Source: Clostridia bacterium (GTDB taxonomy: Bacteria > Bacillota > Clostridia > Peptostreptococcales > Caminicellaceae). From it: a stretch of 33,782 bases of DNA. Location: the NCBI GenBank assembly GCA_022361035.1, contig JAKSBP010000001.1, forward strand, positions 1 to 33,782, in the 5' to 3' direction. The notes beneath the pieces are model-generated. The model saw only the letters and a program-made list of their open reading frames with translations. It did no database searches and was not told the DNA's origin. The first letter of the stretch is position 1. Each line of letters opens with the position of its first letter. This document shows positions 1 through 8,262 of this stretch, piece after piece. Made by a program: the position numbers and the translations under genes.

Positions 1-774
1 ATTTTCTTTAATTACAACACATCATTAGCCCAAGAACAGTTTTGGTTTAAAGGAAGTAACGGCTCTTGGCTATATAAATCTACAATTAGTTCTTCTTATA
101 CTTCTAGTGCCAATGAATGGGCTACTATATCAGTTGGTGCAGTTTATTATAGGAATGCATATTGGGGAAAGCAAAGAGCACGTGTATTTTCTAGAATAGA
201 CGCTGTTGAAAACGATTATCCTTATGCAACTGATATCAAAGTAGTTGGTTTAAAAAGTGCTTTAAAAGATATTAATGGTCCAAATAATACTTATGACTCG
301 CTAACAATAACATCAGCGTATCCATCGCATCAAATTCCTAGTGAAACAGGAGTTGAAATTCTCTATGATTTAGCAGGTTATATTTGGAATGATGCACCAA
401 TGATTCTTAATATTATTGCAAATGGTTTTGGTTCTACAGATGTTAATCATTGGCATGATGCAGCATTTCCTGAGAGACACCAACGCATACTAGTTTCTAA
501 CAACTATGGATTATCAAAAGTAGATATGCCATTAATTGATAACTATGGATACCCTATTCCTCATAATCAAGCCGATAGATATGCTGAGTGGTTTAATGTA
601 AATGGATTTACATCAACAATAATATATAATCTTCCTGATTATATTAATAAAAAATATAAACTTCGTGCGTGGGGGCAAGCATTATATGATATAACATATG
701 AAGGGGAAGGAGGGTTAACTCTAACTGTCCAATCAGCATATCCAACTGTAGATTATTATGTACATGACTATTAA
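1..774 (+). CDS. Secreted two-module protein, 5' end outside the window
   Basis: The reading frame is open from the first base, so this is the C-terminal 257 residues of a longer gene; the internal ATG at 400 is not its start. Near the left edge the translation reads NTSLAQEQFW, which resembles a signal-peptidase site (SLA|QE), so little of the N-terminus may be missing. The rest is rich in Tyr, Trp, Ser and Asn with alternating beta-like stretches and no membrane segment, as expected for an exported beta-sandwich protein. Residues near 75-108 and 215-248 look related: each has a basic stretch, an L-x-D-I motif, then a Thr-rich strand ending in SAYP. This suggests two repeats of one fold. I do not recognise the family. 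Basis: open frame seen directly; secretion and duplication inferred. Confidence 0.7.
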   Translation: MFFNYNTSLAQEQFWFKGSNGSWLYKSTISSSYTSSANEWATISVGAVYYRNAYWGKQRARVFSRIDAVENDYPYATDIKVVGLKSALKDINGPNNTYDSLTITSAYPSHQIPSETGVEILYDLAGYIWNDAPMILNIIANGFGSTDVNHWHDAAFPERHQRILVSNNYGLSKVDMPLIDNYGYPIPHNQADRYAEWFNVNGFTSTIIYNLPDYINKKYKLRAWGQALYDITYEGEGGLTLTVQSAYPTVDYYVHDY

Positions 775-817
775 GATTTAACATATTTTAATGATTATGA
801 GTACTGGGGAGATATCT

Positions 818-1225
818 ATGATAAGAAAAGTCTTAATAATTCTTTTAGCTATCCTAGTTGTTTTTTTAATCTATCAAGTATGGCATTCTATACAGGTATA
901 TAGGTTACCAATAAGTGAATCAGAAAAAGAATTAATCGAACAAAAAGCTTTAGATGTTATAATAGCTTTACACTCTGCAAATAAGGAAATATTAATTGAT
1001 ACAAGCAGCTCAAAAAAAATTCAGAATATTCTATTACAAAGAATGGAAAAATTTAAAAATGCTAAATTAAAAAACATTGAAGTGATAGGGTTTTCATCTA
1101 AAAGTAAAAACTTATGTAGAGTTACTATACTATTTTCCAACAATATGTATTCATATTTAGAATATATCATGAAGTTCAGAAAAATTGACAATAAGTGGCT
1201 AATTACAGACTTGATGATTCAATAA
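818..1225 (+). CDS. Small membrane-anchored hypothetical protein
   Basis: 135 residues. The start at 818 is chosen over the upstream in-frame ATGs at 791 and 797 because GGGGAG at 806-811 lies six bases before it and the protein then begins with a normal anchor: MIRK followed by a run of Leu, Ile and Val (about residues 4-22). The remaining ~110 residues are charged, with alternating helix and strand, ending in a strand-turn-strand segment (FRKIDNKWLITDLMIQ). That ending resembles the last strands of NTF2-like domains, but I cannot assign a family. It lies 43 bases downstream of the secreted-protein gene and may share its transcript. Probably faces the outside of the membrane. Confidence 0.7.
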   Translation: MIRKVLIILLAILVVFLIYQVWHSIQVYRLPISESEKELIEQKALDVIIALHSANKEILIDTSSSKKIQNILLQRMEKFKNAKLKNIEVIGFSSKSKNLCRVTILFSNNMYSYLEYIMKFRKIDNKWLITDLMIQ

Positions 1226-1584
1226 GCTTAATGACAGTTTATAAAGTTCTCCTTGTATAATTCTAATATACTTTTCTATATTGTTTTAATATCTAAAACT
1301 ACTTGAAGTCCTAACCCTTCTCAAGTGGCTATTTCTAATCACTATAAACAATTAATTGGCACTGCTATAGCAGGATTATGTATTATATGAAGGGGTATAT
1401 TTTTCATTTTTCCATGTCTCGGAACAGCGGCGTGGGACGAAATAGGAAGAGCTATCGGGAACTAATCGAAATTAGCTGCCGATAGCCTTATTATTAAATA
1501 TTGCTTTTTCAATTTTATTGGAGAGTCTCATAAACTTTTGATTATATAATTGCTTCTCCATATAAAGCTTAGACCTTTTTTTAA
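1226..1584. other. Intergenic region with possible gene remnant
   Basis: No intact gene. On the plus strand, frame codons starting at 1307 read a protein-like stretch (SPNPSQVAISNHYKQLIG...), meet a TGA at 1388-1390, then continue as RGIFFIFPCLGTAAWDEIGR to a TAA at 1463-1465. There is no start codon or ribosome binding site, so at most this is a decayed gene. A GC-rich hairpin covers 1450-1487. Confidence 0.4.
1450..1487 (+). terminator. Imperfect hairpin, possible terminator
   Basis: GCTATCGG (1451-1458) pairs with CCGATAGC (1479-1486), and the inner CTAAT and ATTAG also pair around a CGAA loop. The sequence then becomes T-rich but has no real U-run, so termination is uncertain. It could end transcription from the left-edge genes. 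Confidence 0.4.
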
Positions 1585-1683
1585 TTAATCGCTTTCACGA
1601 CTAATTTCATTTATTCTATTGGCTATAAAGTCATAAACTCTCCCTATCTCTTCTTTATAACCATCACAATCTTGAAGCCCCAT
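1585..1683 (-). CDS. Doubtful 32-residue ORF overlapping the nagB end
   Basis: An ATG inside the last codons of nagB opens a different frame that reads MGLQDCDGYKEEIGRVYDFI and then a charged helix, stopping at 1585. The composition (amphipathic, EEIGRVYDFIANRINEI) looks like a real protein helix rather than random sequence, but there is no good ribosome binding site. It may be a coupled mini-protein or the end of a lost neighbouring gene. Existence is unproven. Confidence 0.25.
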   Translation of the reverse strand: MGLQDCDGYKEEIGRVYDFIANRINEISRESD

Positions 1684-2389
1684 CTCTGTCTACAATCACA
1701 GTTACATCGGAATGTAGCTGTAGGATTGAAGCCGGTACTTTAGGTGTAATATTACCTCTAAGGGCTTTATACAGGGCTTCTGCTTTTTCTTGCCCACTTG
1801 CTAAAAGAATAACCTTTTTTGCATTCATAATAGTTTTTATACCCATACTTATGGCCTTAGTAGGTACTTCGGATATAGAGTTAAAAAACCTAGAGTTATC
1901 CTTTATGGTAGTTTTATCTAAATGAACTAAATGTGTTAAAGCCTCAAATTTACAGCCCGGTTCATTAAATCCAATATGACCATTTCTACCTATTCCTAGT
2001 ATTTGTAAATCTATTCCTCCGCATCTCTCAATTTTTTCTTCATAGATTTTACATTCTTCTTCTATATCACTTGTCATACCATCTGGAATATGAATATTTG
2101 CATTATTTATATTAATGTGCTTAAATAAATTTTCCTCCATGTAGTAATAATAGCTTCTTTTATTTTCCTTATCTATGCCATAATACTCATCTAAATTAAA
2201 GGTCTTTATATCGCTAAAGTCTAAATCTCCGTTCTCAAAGCTTTTAACAATTTCTTTATACATGCCAAGTACAGTTTCTCCAGTGGCTAAGCCCAGAACG
2301 CTGTGGGGCTTTAGGATAATCTGACTTTCAACAATATTAGCCGCCTTTTTGCTCATAGTTTGATAATCTTCAATTAAGATTACTTTCAT
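1664..2389 (-). CDS. nagB: Glucosamine-6-phosphate deaminase
   Basis: 241 residues, full length for the short Bacillus-type enzymes. It converts glucosamine-6-phosphate to fructose-6-phosphate and ammonia in the cytoplasm. Visible family motifs: the phosphate loop LGLATGET (about 32-39), NLDEYYG with the catalytic Asp67, and GIGRNGHIGFNEPG with His138 and Glu143. Asn136 sits where the E. coli enzyme has Asp141; to my knowledge this substitution also occurs in Bacillus-type homologues, so it need not mean loss of function. The C-terminal lid is short, so the allosteric control of the long enterobacterial enzymes may be absent. AGGAGG eight bases before the ATG lies in the last codons of nagA, only three bases separate the two genes, and this is the last gene of the operon. 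Confidence 0.95.
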   Translation of the reverse strand: MKVILIEDYQTMSKKAANIVESQIILKPHSVLGLATGETVLGMYKEIVKSFENGDLDFSDIKTFNLDEYYGIDKENKRSYYYYMEENLFKHININNANIHIPDGMTSDIEEECKIYEEKIERCGGIDLQILGIGRNGHIGFNEPGCKFEALTHLVHLDKTTIKDNSRFFNSISEVPTKAISMGIKTIMNAKKVILLASGQEKAEALYKALRGNITPKVPASILQLHSDVTVIVDRDGASRL

Positions 2390-2392
2390 CCT

Positions 2393-3553
2393 TTATGCCT
2401 CCTGTATATCATTAAAAAGTACTTTACCCTTTACAATAGTTAAATCTACCTTGAAATTACTATCAAAAATAGTTATATCTGCATCCTTTCCTTTTTCAAT
2501 ACTTCCCTTTACTGACTCCAGTCCCAAAACCCTAGCAGGATTTAGAGAAACCATCTTTATGGCATCAAAGATATCAATATCAGTATTTTCTATGAAGTTT
2601 TTAAGCCCTTCATTTAGGTTTAGGATGCTTCCAGCTAGAGTTCCATCCTCTAGTTTACAAGCACCACTTTCAACCTTAATTTCTTGACCACCTAAATTAT
2701 AAAGTCCATCTTCTAAGCCTCCGGCTCTAGTGCAATCGGTTACCAATACCATTTTATTGCTGCCTTTAATATTAACTAGGATTTTAAAAATACCAGGATG
2801 AACATGTATTTTGTCTGCAATAAGCTCGCAAGTGACTTTGTCACAGTTAAAAACCGCACCCACAACTCCAGGACTCCTATGGTGAAGGGGGGGCATAGCA
2901 TTAAATAAATGGGTAGCATAGGTGATTGACCCTTCCTTAAAAGCCTTTAAAGCATCCTCATAGGTTGCACTGGAATGGCCTATAGATAGGGTTACTCCAC
3001 TATGCTTTTTTACTTCCTTTATAAAACTGCTGCTGCCATCAATTTCCGGTGCCAAGGTAATAATCTTAATGACATCTAAATAATCCTTTATCAAATTGTA
3101 ATTCGGTTTTATTATATACATTTCATTTTGAGCACCTTTATATTTAGGGTTAATAAATGGCCCCTCCAAATGTGCCCCTAAAACCTGTGCACCATTTAAC
3201 TCTTTTTTAAGGCAGTCCCTTACACTATCTAAGGCAGAATGTATACTACTCATATCCATAGTCATAGTTGTTGGTAAAAATCCTGTTATTCCATTTTTTA
3301 AGATTAAATTACTAATCATCTCAATAGATTCAAGACTTCCATCCATAGTATCGTATCCACCGTAGCCGTGAACATGTAAATCTATAAAGCCCGGTGATAC
3401 ATATTTACCATCAGCATCAATCAATTGTAGATTTTTATAGTTTGAAGCTTCACATATATCTACAATATCTAATATTTTTTCATCAAATAGCAATACTTTA
3501 TTTTCCACAATTCTATTTTCAAGAATAACCTTTCCATTTATTATTCCTTCCAT
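2393..3553 (-). CDS. nagA: N-acetylglucosamine-6-phosphate deacetylase
   Basis: 386 residues. It removes acetate from N-acetylglucosamine-6-phosphate, giving the substrate of NagB. The start at 3553 is preferred to an upstream ATG at 3601 because AGGATAGGTGG lies just ahead of it and MEGIINGKVILENRIV is a normal start for the family. Amidohydrolase signatures: DLHVHGYGG with His60 and His62, LGAHLEGPF with the metal-ligand Glu130, SIGHSSA with His193, THLFNAM with His215, and VTD with the catalytic Asp273. The segment after that Asp is CTRAGG instead of the common AMRAAG, a mild divergence in an active-site loop. It follows the SIS gene and precedes nagB in one transcription unit. Confidence 0.95.
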   Translation of the reverse strand: MEGIINGKVILENRIVENKVLLFDEKILDIVDICEASNYKNLQLIDADGKYVSPGFIDLHVHGYGGYDTMDGSLESIEMISNLILKNGITGFLPTTMTMDMSSIHSALDSVRDCLKKELNGAQVLGAHLEGPFINPKYKGAQNEMYIIKPNYNLIKDYLDVIKIITLAPEIDGSSSFIKEVKKHSGVTLSIGHSSATYEDALKAFKEGSITYATHLFNAMPPLHHRSPGVVGAVFNCDKVTCELIADKIHVHPGIFKILVNIKGSNKMVLVTDCTRAGGLEDGLYNLGGQEIKVESGACKLEDGTLAGSILNLNEGLKNFIENTDIDIFDAIKMVSLNPARVLGLESVKGSIEKGKDADITIFDSNFKVDLTIVKGKVLFNDIQEA

Positions 3554-3617
3554 ATAACCACCTATCCTTATAATATTGATAAAAGGTAGACACCATCGCA
3601 TCTACCTTTTAATTGAG

Positions 3618-4367
3618 CTATAAATAGAAGATTCTATCCTTATATTTATCCAATACTCTTTTGTTGAATTCATCACCGCCATCAACGTTTGAACTATGAA
3701 AAATGGGTGGCTCAATCCCCCTAGACAATAGCATAGATGAGGCTTCAACGATTATTGTGTTAACAATTGCTGCCCCTGCAACTGTTGAGGTAGGAGCTAC
3801 TTTTTGTTTCATGTCCTCTATCTGTATGCTTGAATCCTCATAATCTCCACAGTTATCAATAGCAAGGTCTACTATATCATATAATTTTTTACCAGATTTA
3901 TGCCTTGATGTGACCTGGGTGGAATATGTCATATTTGTCAAGCCTATAACATAGGCACCCTTTTCCTTGGCCTCTATGGCAGCGTCTACCACCACTGGGT
4001 TCCTCCCTGAAACTGAATGAATAAGCAGGGTATCTCCTTTTTTTAAAGGGCTTTGGTCTATAATCTCCCTCCCAAATCCTTCAAGTCTCTCAGCTCTAGA
4101 GGTCATAGTAACTGGTCTGGTATTGAGCATTAAAGTTGGATTGAATATTGGATTAATAAGCACAAAGCCTCCTGTTCGATAAAAAAGCTCTTCTACTATT
4201 ATACCAGAATGTGAACAACCGAATGCAAATATTGTGTTGCCTGTCTGAACTGTATCAGCTATTTTTTTTGCAGCCATTTCCAGCTTATCATATTGACTTT
4301 CAAGAATCCTGTCAATTATATCTTTTAAGTGATTAATGTATACCTTACCATACTGTGTCTGTGTCAT
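3618..4367 (-). CDS. SIS-domain phosphosugar-binding protein (UPF0309 type)
   Basis: 249 residues, one SIS (sugar isomerase) domain. FAFGCSHSG (about 48-56) and LLIHSVSGRNPVV (about 114-126) are the two Ser-rich phosphosugar loops of the fold, and the protein aligns with the UPF0309 group by length and by the ending PIFHSSNVDGGDE. Members bind or isomerise phosphorylated sugars; the exact reaction is not established for this group. Its place between PTS IIC and nagA suggests that it converts the incoming sugar phosphate to the NagA substrate, for example by isomerisation. AGGAGG for this gene lies in the last codons of IIC, six bases away from the gene, so translation is likely coupled. Confidence 0.85.
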   Translation of the reverse strand: MTQTQYGKVYINHLKDIIDRILESQYDKLEMAAKKIADTVQTGNTIFAFGCSHSGIIVEELFYRTGGFVLINPIFNPTLMLNTRPVTMTSRAERLEGFGREIIDQSPLKKGDTLLIHSVSGRNPVVVDAAIEAKEKGAYVIGLTNMTYSTQVTSRHKSGKKLYDIVDLAIDNCGDYEDSSIQIEDMKQKVAPTSTVAGAAIVNTIIVEASSMLLSRGIEPPIFHSSNVDGGDEFNKRVLDKYKDRIFYL

Positions 4368-4373
4368 ATACCT

Positions 4374-5657
4374 TTAGCCTCCTAATCCAAATAGCTTGGC
4401 AATAAAACCTGATATGATAGCCCATAGTGAGAAATCATTACCTCCAAATATGATAATCCAATCTGAAACGGTAGTTTGTAAAAATGGTATTGAGAAACCA
4501 ACTAAGAATATCATTAACACGCCTGCAACCCCTGAGCCTATAATAGCACCTCTAGTTCCCCCTGTTCCGTTACCGATAACGGCAGCTGTTCCAATCTCAA
4601 AGAAACAGGTTATAGTTAAAGGTAGGATAGCATATGGGAATAATCCAGCCCTTCCCACAAGGATAATTGTTATAACCGATGTAATCATTGAAACAACAAA
4701 TCCTATTAAAACTGCATTTGGTGCATATGGGAAAATGATAGGGCAATCTAATGCTGGAACAGCATCTGGTATTATTTTATCTGAAATACCTTTAAAGGCT
4801 GGTATAATTTCTGCTAACATCATTCTAACACCTGAGAGTAAAACTGTTAATCCTGCCCCAAAGAGGACCCCTTGCATTAATGCATAAACTCCTATGCTCT
4901 TATCAGTTCCAAATACTTCACTACTCTGAGCTCCTAGCATAATTCCTACAATTATATATACAATAAACATTACTATAGATGAAGTAATAGTTATCTCTCG
5001 TAGAAAGTCAAATTTTTCAGAAATTTTGAGGTCTTCAGTTGAGTGTTCCTTATTTCCGAATATCTTTCCAACAAAGCCTGAAACCAGTGACAATATAACT
5101 GTTGGATGCCCTAGAGTGAAGGAATCATCTCCTATTACATTTTTTACATAGGGCTTAATTATTGCAGGTACTATAATTATATACATTGCAAGGAAAATAG
5201 TACTAAATGTTATTAGTGTGGTACCTGTCAAGCCCGCTCCTACTCCTACAGCTACAAATATAAATGCAAACCAAAATAGATGATGTCCAGTTAAGAATAT
5301 ATTTTTAATTTTTGTGAATCTAGCAACTAATACATTGATAAGAAAAGCAAAAAGCATCGTCAAACCTATTTGTGAGCCAAAATCAGAGATTATTTTGTCT
5401 GAGCCCATTGGATTTAATACTGCTTCCCCTGGTATCTGATATAGGGTGTTAAATCCATTACTCAATGGAAGCATGGCATTAACTAGTATGTTTACACCTT
5501 GGGTTAATATAACTACTCCAATAATTGTTTTAGCCGTACCTTTAATAATATCTGAGCCTGATTTTCTCTGTATTAATAAACCTACTAAAGCAATAATTCC
5601 TAAAAATAACGCAGCCTCCCTAAAAATTTCATTAATAAAAAACGTTATTATCCTCAT
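4374..5657 (-). CDS. PTS permease EIIC, ascorbate (UlaA/SgaT) family
   Basis: 427 residues with about eleven hydrophobic segments. It is a membrane permease that moves a sugar while EIIB phosphorylates it. The N-terminus (NEIFREAALFLGIIALVGLLI) and the conserved blocks GANPMGSD-like (AVLNPMGSDKII), FGAGLTVLLSGVRMMLAEIIPAFKGI and DCPIIFPYAPNAVLIGF are typical of the SgaT/UlaA family, whose tested member imports L-ascorbate. No ascorbate catabolic genes (ulaD/E/F/G type) are present; the neighbours are amino-sugar enzymes, so the substrate is probably an amino sugar or a derivative. Start supported by AGGGGGAG ahead of the ATG. EIIB lies 20 bases upstream. Confidence 0.9.
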   Translation of the reverse strand: MRIITFFINEIFREAALFLGIIALVGLLIQRKSGSDIIKGTAKTIIGVVILTQGVNILVNAMLPLSNGFNTLYQIPGEAVLNPMGSDKIISDFGSQIGLTMLFAFLINVLVARFTKIKNIFLTGHHLFWFAFIFVAVGVGAGLTGTTLITFSTIFLAMYIIIVPAIIKPYVKNVIGDDSFTLGHPTVILSLVSGFVGKIFGNKEHSTEDLKISEKFDFLREITITSSIVMFIVYIIVGIMLGAQSSEVFGTDKSIGVYALMQGVLFGAGLTVLLSGVRMMLAEIIPAFKGISDKIIPDAVPALDCPIIFPYAPNAVLIGFVVSMITSVITIILVGRAGLFPYAILPLTITCFFEIGTAAVIGNGTGGTRGAIIGSGVAGVLMIFLVGFSIPFLQTTVSDWIIIFGGNDFSLWAIISGFIAKLFGLGG

Positions 5658-5677
5658 TATTCTCCCCCTTTAGATTA

Positions 5678-5974
5678 TTATTTAGAATCTAAAATATCCT
5701 TTATAGTGCCTAGTCCCTTTTCTTCAATTTCTTTCTTATTAGTAAAATTTTTAATAGCAATAACAGGTACTTTAACCCTTTCAGAAATTCCCTTTAATAG
5801 CTCTGTAGACGTAAAAACTATGTCACATGGAGTAGATGCAGCTGAACCTATATCCGCAGTAAATACTTCAGCAGATAAACCATTTGCTTTGAGAACTTCG
5901 TCAATCTTCATCTTTAAAATCATAGAAGACCCAACTCCAAAACCACACACTGCTAAGATTTTTAATTTTGACAT
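5678..5974 (-). CDS. PTS EIIB component, ascorbate/lactose type
   Basis: 98 residues, the usual size of a free-standing EIIB. The loop AVCGFGVGSSM carries Cys10, the residue that takes phosphate from EIIA and passes it to the sugar bound by EIIC. It is cytoplasmic. There is no separate EIIA gene in the operon. The regulator encoded upstream ends in an EIIA domain, which could donate phosphate to this protein. It lies 33 bases downstream of that regulator gene, with a moderate ribosome binding site (AAAGGG). Confidence 0.92.
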   Translation of the reverse strand: MSKLKILAVCGFGVGSSMILKMKIDEVLKANGLSAEVFTADIGSAASTPCDIVFTSTELLKGISERVKVPVIAIKNFTNKKEIEEKGLGTIKDILDSK

Positions 5975-6007
5975 ATCATCATCCCTTTCAAAGTTAATTA
6001 ACCAGCC

Positions 6008-8050
6008 TTAGTAATTTATTATTGTCTTTATTAATTCAGATTTATCCTTAGTTTGTAAAAGAAGTTGAACATTATCTTCTTTAGCTAGAAAGTTAGCTAA
6101 ATCCTGCAGAGCATTTAAATGGCCATTCTGATCTTTAGCTCCTATAGCAACCACTATATTTACTGGATCATTCTCTTTATTTCCGAATTCAACCGGTTTT
6201 TTTAAAGTAATTAAACTCATACAATTATCAATAACGTCATGGCTAGGTCTAGCGTGGGCAAAGGCAATCCCAGGCATTATAACGATATAGGGCCCTAATT
6301 CATGAATTACTTTAATCATAGAGTCAATGTATGACTCCTTAATTAAATTATTACGCAATAATATTTGCCCTGCTTTACTAATTGCTTCTTCCCAATCTTT
6401 TGCTTCCACACCTAGTTCAATGGAATCTTCAGTGAGAATGTCTTTTAGCATAGGTGTTGTCTCCTTATCTTCTAACATTTTATTTGAGTTAAATTGAATC
6501 AATTTATTGAAATTTGACAATTTAACAATTTTTTTCCTTATTTTTAATATATCTCTATCCTCTAAGAAAGGACTGACCTTTATAACTTCAATATCAGGTA
6601 AATCCAATTCTATAGTTGAAATAATGAAATTCACCTTTTCTTTATATTTATCAATATCATATATTGAACACGTGTCTACTATCTGTAATTCTGGAAGTAA
6701 GTTTTTAATTCGTATTTTTAACAACTGTGAAGTAGCCATACCGCTAGAGCATATTACAAGGGCTTTAGGAAAGTATCCAGAAGTATAATTTCTTTCATAG
6801 CCCGCTCCTAAATGCATAGTAATATATCCAATCTCATCATCGGGTAACTTCTTACCTAAAAACTCTTCTAGCACTGAAGCACAGCTTTGTGCTACTTGAA
6901 AAATAAAAGGATATTTTAACTTGATTTGATCAATTAGGGGATTCTTTATGTTCATATCATTTTCTAATCTGTAAATAGTTGGCTTTAAATGAATTACAAG
7001 TCCATTATAAAGCTGTACGTCATTTTCAAAATTTATTCCAATTTCTTTGCCCGCCTTGCTTATAATTTTCTTTGCTAATTCTATAATGTTATCATCTATT
7101 TCAAAATCTACATTTTGAGCTGAATTTAAAATATCTATATCTTCATAAAGTTTAGCTCCCATTAAATGTAAGGTGATATTGCCAATCTCATATTCAGTTA
7201 TTTTTAAACTAAATAGTTCCTCAAGCCTTTTAGTAATATAGGTAGCCACAACAAACTCTTTTTTATCTTTTAAAGCTTCTATTTTACTTTTATCAAATAC
7301 AAGCTTCTGGTTGTTTCTTATTCTCTTTAAGGCAATTATTATATGAATAGTCAAAGCTACATAAGCATCATCTACCAGCTTAAAATTCATATATCTTTGT
7401 GCTTCATTTAAAATTTTGAAAACAGTATCAACTTCATTTAATTCAAATAGATTTTTGTAACTTTCTATGAATTTTAACATTTTGAAATTATTATCTTTGT
7501 TTCTCATTAGGAAATCCATAACATTATCCACGCTTAAGAGTTCTTGAAAGATATCTACTATTAGCTTTCTAATTTTTTCTTCCTTTCCCTCTATGGTTAA
7601 TCCTTTTTTTTGTTTCTTTATTAGTTTAATACCATGCTTTGACAGCATATTTTCAATCTTGTTTAAATCCTTGACTATTGTACTTTGACTTGTCCATAAT
7701 TTCTGAGACAATTTTTCTAAGGTCAATGTTTCACTTGAAGATAACATTTCTAATAAAATTAATTTTATCCTTTCCTCCTGATCCAATACTCTGTCTCTGG
7801 GTAATATAAACTTAATGGCTTGCTTTAATGCTGAAACTCCATCTTTGCATTCAATGTTAATTCCTTTCCCTGGTTTTCTAATTAAAGTACCATCGTTTTC
7901 CTTTAGCCAAGTTTCTATACTATCTAAATCATACCTTATAGTTCTTGGGCTAACTTCAAACTCATCACTTATGTCAATTATCTTTACGAAACAATTTGAG
8001 TCTAGAATATAATTAATTATATCTATCTGCCTTCTGGTTAATGCATGCAT
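6008..8050 (-). CDS. PRD-containing activator with EIIB and EIIA domains (MtlR/UlaR-like)
   Basis: 680 residues. Order of parts: HTH_11 DNA-binding domain (about 1-60), a second winged helix (about 90-155), two PRD regulatory domains with candidate phosphohistidines His236/His295 and His354/His413, an EIIB-like domain with CSSGMATSQ (Cys434), and a mannitol/fructose-type EIIA domain with His599 in FAHARPSHD. It has HTH domains rather than the RNA-binding CAT domain, so it should act on DNA as a PTS-controlled activator. It is the first gene of the amino-sugar operon, which it probably regulates. The intact EIIA His leaves open a second role as phosphate donor to the free EIIB. AAGGAAG precedes the ATG at 8050. 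Confidence 0.92.
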   Translation of the reverse strand: MHALTRRQIDIINYILDSNCFVKIIDISDEFEVSPRTIRYDLDSIETWLKENDGTLIRKPGKGINIECKDGVSALKQAIKFILPRDRVLDQEERIKLILLEMLSSSETLTLEKLSQKLWTSQSTIVKDLNKIENMLSKHGIKLIKKQKKGLTIEGKEEKIRKLIVDIFQELLSVDNVMDFLMRNKDNNFKMLKFIESYKNLFELNEVDTVFKILNEAQRYMNFKLVDDAYVALTIHIIIALKRIRNNQKLVFDKSKIEALKDKKEFVVATYITKRLEELFSLKITEYEIGNITLHLMGAKLYEDIDILNSAQNVDFEIDDNIIELAKKIISKAGKEIGINFENDVQLYNGLVIHLKPTIYRLENDMNIKNPLIDQIKLKYPFIFQVAQSCASVLEEFLGKKLPDDEIGYITMHLGAGYERNYTSGYFPKALVICSSGMATSQLLKIRIKNLLPELQIVDTCSIYDIDKYKEKVNFIISTIELDLPDIEVIKVSPFLEDRDILKIRKKIVKLSNFNKLIQFNSNKMLEDKETTPMLKDILTEDSIELGVEAKDWEEAISKAGQILLRNNLIKESYIDSMIKVIHELGPYIVIMPGIAFAHARPSHDVIDNCMSLITLKKPVEFGNKENDPVNIVVAIGAKDQNGHLNALQDLANFLAKEDNVQLLLQTKDKSELIKTIINY

Positions 8051-8071
8051 ATACTCACTTCCTTATCTAAT

Positions 8072-8080
8072 ATTATATCA
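8072..8080 (-). promoter_or_regulatory. Extended -10 promoter of the amino-sugar PTS operon
   Basis: Read on the minus strand the sequence is TGATATAAT, a perfect TATAAT (8072-8077) preceded by TG one base away. No good -35 box is seen, which fits an extended -10 promoter. The predicted start lies about 15 bases before the regulator ATG, leaving room only for the ribosome binding site. Confidence 0.5.
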
Positions 8081-8134
8081 GTAAAATTTTTAAAAAATAT
8101 TTTATAGTTTTTCAAAAAATGTGGCAATTTTAAT

Positions 8135-8180
8135 AAAAAAACTGAAAAAGGTAGAATGAACTACCCATTTCAGTTTTTCT
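8135..8180 (-). terminator. Rho-independent terminator after the zinc-finger gene
   Basis: AAAAACTG (8137-8144) pairs with CAGTTTTT (8171-8178), and GGTAG (8150-8154) pairs with CTACC (8161-8165) around AATGAA. On the minus strand the stem is followed by TTTTTTTATT, so it ends transcription from 8595 before the PTS operon begins. Confidence 0.8.
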
Positions 8181-8262
8181 CTTAATACTCATTTTCTTTA
8201 TTAGAATTATTGATTTAAATATGGGGCCTTTAGTAATTTAAATCTCATTTTTAAAAGCCCTT

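Noticed and set aside
1356..1372. A second sigma-54-like sequence, TGGCACTGCTATAGCA, on the plus strand
   Set aside because: The spacing is right but the -12 element is TAGC instead of TTGC, no gene follows on that strand and it lies inside a possible coding remnant. Treated as chance.
4396..4887. Long plus-strand frames opposite the PTS, ABC, carrier and rbs genes
   Set aside because: They are antisense shadows of well-supported minus-strand genes, Pro/Ile/Ser-rich and without ribosome binding sites.
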